A program made the position numbers and the translations under genes. A stretch of DNA of 64,000 nucleotides from Enoplolaimus lenunculus (lineage: Eukaryota > Nematoda > Enoplea > Enoplida > Thoracostomopsidae). Positions 49,401-61,400 of this stretch are shown here, in pieces. Numbering within the stretch: position 1 is the first letter of the stretch; each line of letters starts with the position of its first letter. The notes beneath the pieces were generated by a model, which saw nothing but the letters and a program-made list of their open reading frames with translations, did no database searches and was not told the DNA's origin. The DNA lies in assembly GCA_030248215.1 (NCBI GenBank), contig JASANG010003793.1:17037-81036 (forward strand), in the 5' to 3' direction.

Positions 49401-52400
49401 GATTTTGATTAAAATTTAAACCGTCATTCAGTCGTCGGTAGTGACTTTTACAAGAATTATGGACCCATACACACCAGTGCCTGAGCAATCACTAACCTGT
49501 GACAGCGCATTCTTGTTCATTGCACGGCTGAGACTCATTATCATCTCCTTCGCATTCTTTTCCGCCATTTTTCGCTTCCGAACCGTTTGAGCTTCTGAAA
49601 TGAAATCGTAGTTTAGTTTGAAAACTAAAAACATTCGATGAATACGTAAGACTTAATTTGCAAAAATAACTCAGGACAACTATTTTTAAGCAACCGTGTT
49701 TCAGATATGCGGAATTGCTTCCCAAATGAAGTAGTTGACTCAAGGACATTAACGAATATTAAACCTAATCATACCTTTAACCGGCGTTAGGTGATCATGT
49801 CTGGTCATTTCTCTCCAACGTTGCGATTTGTGTTGTGTTTTTTAACTTGGTTTTTTTTAATTTTAAATTGCAATGATGGTAAAAACGATACTTGATTAAA
49901 TCTGGTGATTGCCTGAACGACAATTGCTCAAATTGGACGGTTGTCTCAATAACGACAATTGTCAAACTCAGTAAGTATGTTTCGGCACATGAACTTATTC
50001 GTTTGCACAATTGTCATTTTCGATATATTCGTTTATGCAATTGTCGTTTGAGCAATTGTCGTTTAAGCAATTGTCGTTTGAGCAATTGTCTTTTGAGCAA
50101 TTGTCGTTAGAGCAATTGTCGTTTGGACAGTTATCATAGTTGAAAATCCGCAATATGTGCTTGAGACCTAACCTGTATCTGAATTGTTCACCGCCTCCAC
50201 ACTCTTCAGTGCATTCGCCCCACGGCGTCCAATCGGACCATTCACAGTCAACAGCGCACGTCGATTCGGAGCAATGCAAACCATCAATTGCGCATTCACT
50301 GAAACATAAATTTTGCTATAAAGTTAATTTTCTTAAACGCGAATCACAAATCGAAAGTCCTTGAAAAAAATGAGAAATCAGCTGAGCTTCGATTTTTCAA
50401 CTTCGGAATGACGTACATTATAAACGTAAAATTACTCGACGTTTAAGTAATCACTTTTTGTAATTGTGTACGGAAAATATTGCATTATAGAACAACTCTC
50501 TACGGCCAATGTAAAGATCAGAGCCGGAACAGTATTAGCATATTCCTACGCCTAAGCTAAGCCTAAGCGTAAGAATGAGCATATTCCTAAGCCGAAGTCT
50601 AAGCCTAAGCCTAAGTCAAGCAAAAAAATTAGTCTAGAGCTTAAGCTTACTCTTTTCTAGTACAACAGAAAAACGTTTCGCCCCTGATCTTGACATGGAC
50701 TCATTCTACTATCTGGAAATTTAATACCAAAGTTCAACTTACCATTCAGAACAGTTTTCTTCATCAGTAAACTTGTAGCCTTGTGCATACTCTTTGCCGT
50801 CTTTATCTATGCAAGCGCAAACATTACGATGAACGCATTCACCGTCCAATTCAACCATGTCACCTAAAATAATAAATGCAAAAATGCAAGTAATAAAATA
50901 ACTATTTTTAGTAACGGTGATATGCGATAAACTTTTACTAATAGATAAAGCCTCTGTACACTTGATTTTAACGTTTATGCTTAGACTCAGGCATAGATGT
51001 TTATTTAAGCTTAATCCTATGCTGTAGTCAAAGCCTTTGCCTCAACTTATGCGTCAGCCTATGCCATTAATAACATGAGTTGAGAGAGTATGAGTCAAAT
51101 ATTATTTTGGTGCTATGGTGAGTTTTCTACTCGTGCGTGGATTGATGCTAAATTATCGAAAGTTAAAATCGCATCTAACATTGATAAATAAATCAATGTG
51201 TACAGAAGCATATACCAGCACTTATTAAACTGAAGATAACATTCTTATTATAGACTGAAATCAAAAGATAAAAAAACTCTGCTACTGGCAACGGTATGCA
51301 TCAATTCCCAATTAAACCTGAGCAAGCAAATTCAAAACTTTGTAATACCAGAAATGCAAGCTGGAAATCAAAAACAGAAATCCCGATGTTTACCTGGACA
51401 GTGACAGCCTGGTTTGCAATCTTCATCCTCAACGCAAACTTCGTTTGGATCCATCAATTGTTTGCACGTCAGTGGACATTTTCCAGCACAATCCGTTGGT
51501 ACTTTACCATCTTCACATTCTTCACCTAAAATTTTTTAACACAATGAGGCAATGTTAAGTAAGAGCAGAGCCCGTATTCTCAAATATGAACTGTACCAGC
51601 TATAAATAACCAGTCAAGACGTTCGAAATTGAACACATTTTTCGCATTTGATTTTCCTACTTATGCGAAATTCACAAAAGTGCCAAAATCAACCTATGTA
51701 AAGTTAACGAAAGTTTGCAACCGAAACAAATTAAGTAAAACAGTCAATTTTTTTTTGTAATTTAGTGCGAATTTTTTGCCAAAATCCAACGCAGTGGGTA
51801 TAGTTACCTTCACACGGATCAGTATTACAAGCCTCAGTATCACGATGCTCATCTGGACATGGTTGACCACCGTTCTTCGCTTCTTGTTCCACAGATCGTT
51901 CTCGAGATTTAATTCCACCGTTACATGTTGCTGAGCATTCCGACCATTCCGTCCATGGGGATAGCTTGCAATCCACTAAAATTAACCCAGAACAGTGATG
52001 CTATACGTACTGTAACAGAGACACGTAAATTGTTCCATGATATCACAAACCAATTTGTCACCAAAATTTTTTTGACTGTGACACCGGTCGCTGCCGGACG
52101 GCGCCGCAAGACAAGTTTATCGACAACCTCAGGGTCCACTTTATCAAATAACCGCTTGTGTTTACAGTTGTCGCCAGCTCAACTCGCTGGAGATAGGTAA
52201 AATATTTCGGAGGTATATGTGTAGATCACTCCTTGAATTTAGGGTTGTAGGACATCCAACATGACATAGCTCTAAATTTAAGCAGGAACATGATAACCAA
52301 AATTGCGCTGAAGTCGTCAATTTTGCCCGGCGTCAGCGTTCTCTAGCATAAAGACCAGTTGATGTGTGTGGTAGCATTCGAAACGATGAATTCGTAAACC

Positions 52401-55400
52401 TTTTAAACTGGTGATCCGTGGATGGCTGTATGCTTAGCGACGCTGTGCGAATGCCTACCGAAAATTATTTTATTTCTTGTGTGCTATTCGTCGTGGTTTT
52501 AGATTATAGCGCAATAATTAGTGATATTGGCAGCTTAAATTGTGAGACCTGCATGAGTTTTGCAATTTCATCAGTCGTCAGTTCACCAGTTTACTTTACT
52601 ACGTTTTAATAAACCGTTTTGGGTTCACAGATCTCCAATAGGCGCTACATATGAAGATAGGTTTGTTTCAATGCTGCCAGTACTGACTTGGACACGGTTC
52701 TGGATGACAATCAGCAGTCTCTCGAGCTTTGGTACCATGGCATTTGGATCCAGGTTCAATTTCTCGAGTTCTCTGTTTCGATCCCAGTCCACAAGATTTC
52801 GAACACGACGTCCATTCTGTCCATGGCTCTGTTTCGCATGGCTCCAACGTTGGTTTTTCAGTTGGTTTTGGAGTTGCCGTCGATGCAACTTTAGTCACTC
52901 GTGTTGTGCCTGAAATATTTAAATTTTACTTAAGGGTTACAGCTTACAGCTGCCGTTGATGTTAACAAATGCCTATTCATTTGCATATTATATAAAATTT
53001 AAGCCACTGTCCCTTAGCGCGGAAATATGGTAAGCCCTTCAAAGTGACAGGCGGACAAAAACTATATCTCAAGACTAATGGTTGCTAGTTTATGTCGATC
53101 AACAGCGCAGTCCAGGCTGTTTAGGGGCCGAAGCCAATTTATTTTCGCGATTATTTTGGCCAGAGTTTTTGGGTAGTAACCCAAGAAACCCGCCTTTTAA
53201 AATCACGGACAACAGTTGGTAAATTTACGAAAGATGAACCAGAAAGGCCAGCTTCGAGCTCTGCTTCACTTATTAACTAAATTATTATTTTTTAGGCAAA
53301 TATATACTGAGAACTGTGTTATTGTCTATCACATATACTGTACAACAACTAGCACCTGATGACTTAAACATGATATAGTCGTTTTTATTAATACATCCAA
53401 TTACTGAGATAACATTCGAGCAGTTGAAATACCAAAAAAAGCTTCAGTGGCCAACACACTTCTAACGCTAGTTTAACTAAAGCGGATTTTATATTAATAG
53501 CCAAATCGCAGTTACCTTCGTAGCAATTGTGTACCACAATTTGAACGACATTTGACGGATCAAATTTGACACCAAGACCGCTCATAACCAACTTTCCTAC
53601 CAACGGCACATCCTCAACATCATCAACCGACGTTTGAAGCGGTTTGTCGCCTTGAGATTTGGCAAACTGAAATATAAAATTGTAAAGCAAAACTATAGAG
53701 AAATAAGTGTTTATTAACCGCTTCAGCGCAGTGTATATACATTAAATAGTATATATCGCACCGTGTTTAACAATTGCAACACGTATACATAGTACTAAAT
53801 TATCACAAGACGTGACAGCCCTCTCGGGCTCGAGCGTCAAGCTCCTATAGCTGAGTGGTGATGGTATACGCCTCCACCTCCAGTCACTGCAGTTCGAATC
53901 CTAGCATAAATGTAGGTGTCAGGGGAAATAGAAAATATTCATGTGAGAAAGGGTTAATAATTAACAAAGAAAATTTCTTGCAAATTTCACAAAAAAAATA
54001 GCTCATAGTCAGTACAATATTTGGTTCATGAGCGGTCATATTTATCGTCTAGGCATGAATGTATATATATCTGTTTGTGATCAACGCGCCTAAACTGGCA
54101 TTTATTTACGAAAAAGTTTTTACCCTTTGGCTCGAGTTTTGATTTTTGATGAATTTTGTAAAAACTATTTTTCAGTTTTCAAAAAACTGTAAAAAGATTA
54201 TCGATTAAATTTAAACAAATTAATAAGTATCTCTTTGAATTTTTACCAAAAAAACAGTAGAAAAACTCACGACCGCTGGTTTTTCAATGAGGTCTCCGTT
54301 TTCATCGTATCGCATAATTCGAACTCGACTCGCTCGCCTCACTTGAATGTCAACATTTTCAAACCGAATCGGAGAATCGAACGTCCATTCTAATTCACCG
54401 GTTTCAGTCAACTCAACGCTGTTTCCATCGTCAAATTCTTTGGTTGGACTTTGCCGCAATCTGTCACCTGTGATTCCGTAGCCGCACGGTTCTACAATAT
54501 TTAGAAATTTTAGCCAATATGCTGTCTTTCTAAAATGTCTCTAGCACCACACCTTTCACAAGTTATCAATAAGAGTAGCTATAAAATGGGAGTTTGTCCC
54601 CCCGCTCATTTATGTGGGGGTAGGTGCCCATTTTATGTCTACTAATAAGTTGTTATACGCTAAGGCAGATTCAATCATGCGCAAAAATATGCTGTTCATT
54701 TCAAATCTTTGTTACTCATACTGGTTCGAATTTTTTATTTGGGTATTACAAATTGGTAATACGTACTGCATACACAATTCAAAATACAGGCATATATTCT
54801 CATTTAAATATATAGCAATTTTAGCAATTAATTACAAATGCTGCATCTGAAGAACGTTAATTAATATAGATAAAGCCAACTGCGCATGTGAAACATCTAT
54901 TTGCCGAGTGCTTTTTCTCTTTATTTCAAACGCAATTGCTAAACTGGTAATAGGTGCTGCAACCGTTTGAGAAGATGTAACAGTAACCCTATTCTCAATT
55001 GCGTATCGGTCCTATCCGCTGTGGCATTAATTTATTCAGAAACTCGCTCAGTAAGTTGCAAAAACACAAATAAATTTTTAAGAAAGACGCTGACTGGATT
55101 ATTTTGCGGTTCATTACAATTGTGACAAAGTTTCTGATTCGGTGACGTGCTCAGACTATCGATGAATAGCCTAGGATGGAATCGGTAATATTTTTCAAAC
55201 GGTATATTTTCGCCTTGTGGTTTTACAATAAGTTTTTGGCGTCTGAATTTTAAGATTATAAATCTAGCCCAGTACACCAAGCTTGGTAATAAGTCTGCCG
55301 GGTTCCTATTTGGAGCCTAATTGAATTCGAATCTATTCCTAAAATTCGAAAATAAACAGAGTCCAACATTACTAATTATTCTATAAACGTCAATTCTTTT

Positions 55401-58400
55401 AAATTATTCGCGTAAATGTTTTCTGGAGCAAATTAAACATCACTCAGGATTTGATTCGATACTTGTAACTTATATTCATAGTCAAGCTTACTTGGAGTTG
55501 TTGGTCCTGTCACTGGCGCAGCAGATGTAACTAAAATCAACGGACTGTTATTTAAAATTAAAGTGGTCAAAAATAACGCGATGGATTGGTTTCTGAAATG
55601 CTAAGTAAGTATTTCCTTAAGCAAAGTAACAGTTGTGCTTCCAATTAACCAAGCTCAGAATGCACGAACAGTTCGTTTGTAATATATCAAATTTAGTGAG
55701 CGACTTATGTATACTTAACTTAAGTACGCTTTTAAAAACGTCGAAATGGTTAAGTGATTTACTGTAACACGTACTTAAATAGGATTTTTAAAAATCTTGC
55801 CATTGTCTTGTAATTATATAAATTTAGTCCGCGAAATGTTCAAAACCTCTAATTTTAATCTTCCCCGATATTCCATTTATCGGTTTCGTAAATACGTGAC
55901 AACCAGAGTTTCAAATAAACCGAATAAATTAATTACATAGCTAGTAAGATACAGGTTTATGCTATAAACCAAAGGCTTCAATTTTCTGAACTAGCGTCTA
56001 ATTTACGTATGGTGTGCGTTCCCGCTATGCTTAAAAACTTTTTAATCAAATAATTCTACGGTCGGGTTTAATTTGATACAGAATCGTAAAACCTACCGTG
56101 GGCACACATATCGAGGGTGATTTCTTTAACGTTTTCGCTTGTCAAAGGCTCGATGGTACCCGAGTCAAGATCTGACGGCGTGGCAGCGCCAGTTATTACT
56201 ATTTTGCGAACGTTGTCTGGTGAATTCAATAGAGGTGTGGTTGAAGGAGTGTCGCTTGCAACAACCTGAAATTAGCAAACTCATTAATTTGTGCTATTAA
56301 TTAGTTTATCGGGTCGTCCAGTTTTAGCGGATATCACGACAACTCGCCGTCCGACAAACCGTCGACTGGTAACTTGTAATCTGAAAGGCCTATGCTTAAG
56401 CTCAGGATTACGCTTAATTTTGGAATGTCATTTATCTTTGTATCGTCCGCTTTGTTGACATCTCTGGGGATATGAAGCCCGGAACAGTAGAAAGCAATTT
56501 TGAGAAAAATTATCAATAGCGTTTAATGTTCATGTGGAGCGTGGCGTACATTTAAACAGGGAAGCGAAACCCAATTTAAACTTACATATTCGTCAATCTT
56601 GGCATCTTTATCGTTGAACAGTTCAACTTTGATCACAGGAACGTCTTCGAGATCAACAGTAATTTCTCCTGGAGATTTATCTGTGTCAAAGACGTAAACA
56701 ACTTCTCCGGTTGGCGTTATCTCAACGCTACCTTCAGCGAATGGTTTTGATTCTTGACCGCTTGCCAAATCACTACCAGTCAACATATATATACAGTCGT
56801 CTGAAAACAACACCGCCATTATAATGTATGTTAATGCAGTATCATATAGAGCCCTTTGTGAAAATTTTGCTCTTTGAACAGACTAATAAGATACAGTGTA
56901 TACACCTTAAACCTGTGAAAGTCTCTATTTTGCGTAAATTTTAGCTTAAACCTAAGTCAATTGTCTATGCCTATAGCGTAACGTTATCATTAATCCTCCT
57001 AAATCTACGTCTACTTGTTTGGACAAAACCAACCTTTGTTCAAACAAACATCCTTGCGATTCTTTCTGTAAACTTACACGGACTAACGGTGGACGCCATA
57101 GTTGCGTTTGGTGCCAATGAGGTGCACGGTCCTTTGCATTCCCGTTCGTCAGATGCGACTCCTGGACAGCCGCGGCCGCCTGGTTCTGGTGGCGGATCGC
57201 TACAAGTCCGAGTCCGTTGCTGGATTCCGTCCTCACAATTTGCGGAACACGATCCCCAAGGTGACCACGGTGACCATTCGCCTGGTCCTGAAGCCAGGGA
57301 CAATATTCTCAAATGTGTTCAAAACCTATCAATTTTTAGCAATAGATTTTCAAACAAGCGAGTTACGCTAGCTTAATTCGTGTCAAACTCGGCTCTCACG
57401 AGAATGAGAAATCGCCACAAATAATGTGGCAAATTTAAAAGTTTTTGATTGGCAGATTCGAAACTTGTATAACCTATCACCAGCTGGTGAAAGCCGCTAC
57501 ATACATTTCAGAATATGGGTACAGTTTGTCGCAGTCGTATTTTGAACAAACCAATTATGTGCTTCTAAATTGAAGGCAAGGTTGGTGTCTGACTCTGGTC
57601 TACCACCAGGCAAAAAATAGCGTCGTACGGGCAGTCGCTAAGTTCATTTGACTGAATACCTACTTACTGGTGATAAATGCTATAGTCGTTTGGGAATATG
57701 GTCTTACAGAAATCCACATTGGCGTTGTATTGGAGCGGGTCAGCTCAGAAAAGAGCAACTAAAATGCTGGATTATAGACAGACTTTCTAAACGATTCACA
57801 ACGGTTGAAAAAATCGCTTTCTCATGTTCTACTAAAAGTGAGTTGGTGTTGGTAACCCTGCAGGTTTATTTGTGTCTATTTACGTAGTTTATAAAAAATA
57901 TGTTGAGTCTATTTGCACTTTCTGGCCACAGGTTTATAAGATCAGGATTATGGTTAGGAAATAGATTACAATAGCGTTTGCCTGATTGTATCCAAGTCAG
58001 TTACTAAGCATGAGCGGTAAGCTATTGATAAGCTTTAAGGTAGGGGAAGTATACAATAGTCCTTTCGGTACGGAACTTACGTGGTGTAGGCAGACCTACG
58101 CTTGGCGTTGTGCTAACATGTTTGCATGCAATAAGTTCGATTGATTTGATGATATCCGCAATAGGTTTGTCAGAGTCAGGAACACTAATGCGCACTTCTG
58201 TAACTGGTTCAGCAAAGGAGTCCAACGGTATCGTATTTGGTGTTTCCGGTAAGACAGAATTTTCCTAAAAAATGTAAAAATAATATAAATAAACTGAAAT
58301 AGTTATTTTTGACAAATAAACTTTTGTGAAGAATCGTAATAAAATTTTAAATTTGACTAATCATTTGTGCTGTCGCATTTGCGAAACAGTTAATACACGG

Positions 58401-61400
58401 GATGCAACAATTACCGTTATTGTGCTGTGTGTAACAGGTATCATCAGCATAGTAATTGGTCGTTTACTAAGCCATTTCCGAGACCTGCGTAAACTGAAAT
58501 TGCTCACAGTATCCGGGTAGGGTTTTATTTCAAAAAGGCTCTTAATTTTAGAACTCATCATCTTTCAGTTTAGCTTATAATATTGATTTAATTTCGATGC
58601 TCGATGTGGCTGCTATACGCACTTGAGAATATGGCCAAAAGAGTTACCTGATCTCCAACTGGCACGTTGTCTGCATTGGTTGCCTCAATTGAAAGTTTTT
58701 CAACAGGATCTTCTGACTCGACTAAAAGTTCTATTGCATCGCGTGGTGTTTTGAAAGTAAACACAATTTCGCCGCTCGGATTATCTTCTGACGGCTTAAC
58801 AATTTCCGCTTTTACGCCACCGGCAAAAGTTTTCGGTTGCTTTGATTCGAGATCCCTTGCATCGACAACATAAATGCAATCTTCTGGTGATGTTGTTAAA
58901 CCTAGAAACAAGCAAAACACAAATACTATAACTGTAATAATGAAATTGCCAACGCGAAGCCATTCACAACTACGGACACTGGCGTAGGCAGGAAAGTTTC
59001 AAATGTCAAAACTCCCGTCTGGCATTTCCACTTTAAATGGTGTTTATGAACATGGTACCAGTTTTTCAACACAAGAAACAAGCATTCAATATTTTTGGAG
59101 CACTTAATATACAACCCCTTTTCAAAGCCTGTCTACAACCATGACTTGTTATTTCAAATGGGATAGGACACTAAGCGTGTTTATGAATCTTTTCCTGGGG
59201 TACGACAACAATCAACATGCATTCTACATTTATGTAAACCATTCTTTCAATATATTCCGAAAATTTGTGTGCAAAGTTTCATAGCTATTGAGGAGGCCTG
59301 GAGGCCATCTCTTTTAAATGAAAAATTTCCGGGGTACAGATTTACAAGGCATTTTCCTTCGATATTCCGTCCGCTAGCACGTGTTTGGTTTTTTGAATTA
59401 GCTATCTTGAATGGAAATCTGTTGCCAAATTTAAGCGGAAAATATAGAGCTTAGAGACTGGTTTCAGAAAAAGTTGTTCCTCAGTTTTAATACGTGCATT
59501 CCCTTAAATTTCCCATTCTTATTTTTGATCTTCACATGTTACACTGTAGGTTTCATATGTTGTATATGCGTTATTGACCACAGCTCATATAGTTAAGAGT
59601 CGTGCTACAGCCACCGTGCCTTTAGGGCAAAACTGTTCGGCACACTTGATGCACGGATAACGCACGCTGGCGCGTGCCTTAACTGGGCCTCAAATGTTCC
59701 GTATAGTAGTTATACCGCACGGCATATTTCCCTAATACAACCAGTAATGTTTTCCGTAAACTCAAAAATACTAAATTTCCTCGAGCAGTATCAGGCGATA
59801 TTTCCCTTTACGATAACAATTAAAGTTTCCCCTTAGTTGAAGGATAGAAAACTTGACTTGATCCGAAGGCCCGGTAGCAACAGAGTGGTGCTGATAAAGT
59901 CATTTTAGAAGTGGCATGCCTTCAGTTCTCTGTGTTACAAGTGGAAGTTTAATTTTTCTAAATGTGACAAAATTTTTTACGAGGGCTGCGCAACCCCGTC
60001 CTCTCTGCTGCGGGGCCATTCCTGGCGGCAATGTAACTCCTGGTGGCAATGTAACTCCTGGCGGTAGTGTAGCACCCGGAGGCTTTGGAACGCCTGGTGG
60101 CAAAGGCACACCTGGTGGCATCGTAACGCCTAGAATATAGAATTGTTTTATTCTTCTAAATTAAACAACAATATCTAGCATCAAAACGACAATACTTTGA
60201 AAAATTGAAAACTAAAACCAAAGATTTAGACTATCAAACAGTTTCAATATAATTTTTCAATGAGTATTTAATTATGTAAAGGTTAAGTTCTCATCAAATT
60301 AAACTGCCCATGAGGAATATGTTCAGGGTTGCGCAGTGTTTGGTGCCAAAGTGTATTAAAGTGCGCTAACTTGTCCGGAGATGTTTATATATGTCTCCAT
60401 TGTATTCATTTTACCTGATAGCAAGTCACTCCTGGTAGCAGCATTACTCCTGGTGGTAGTGTAGTAGTTTCTCAAATTTACCAAATTAAACTGTCTATGG
60501 GAATTATGTTTACGATTAGACACTGTGAGCGGCTGAAGTGTACTAATGTGCACTAAATTGTCTGCAGAAGTTTATATGTCTTCGCTGCAATCAATTTACC
60601 TGGTGGCAATGTCACTCCTGGTGGTAGCGTAACTCCTGGTGGTAGTGTCACTCCTGGCGGCAATGTAACTCCTGGCGGTAGCGTAGCACCCGGAGGCATT
60701 GGAACGCCTGGTGGCAATGGAACACCTGGTGGCAGCGTAACTCCTGGTGGTAGTGTCACTCCTGGCGGCAATGTAACTCCTGGCGGTAGCGTAGCACCCG
60801 GAGGCATTGGAACGCCTGGTGGCAATGGAACACCTGGTGGCATCGTAACACCTAGAAAATAAAATTGTTTTATTCTTTCAAAATAAATAACATTATCTAT
60901 TTGATTTAGCGACTATAAGTCTTAGGTACCGACAACTAACACCAAAGAAATAAATTGTCTGAAAGTTTTTATGTAACTTTTCAATGATTATTTGGATAAT
61001 GTAAACTTTAAGTTCTCAAATTTATCGAACTAAACTGTCGATGAAAATACGTTTAGTATTAGGCAATGTGTACTGCCGAAACGAAAAAATGTGCGCCAAA
61101 TTGTTTGCAGATGTTTATAAATGTCTTCGTTGTAATCAATTTACCTGGTGGTAATGTCGCTCCAGGTGGTAGCGTAACTCCTGGTGGTAGTGTCACTCCT
61201 GGCGGCAATGTAACTCCTGGCGGCAATGTAACTCCTGGCGGTAGTGTAGCACCCGGAGGCATTGGAACGCCTGGTGGCAAAGGCACACCTGGTGGCATCG
61301 TAACGCCTAGAATATAGAATTGTTTTATTCTTCTAAATTAAACAACAATATCTAGCATCAAAACGACAATACTTTGAAAAATTGAAAACTAAAACCAAAG

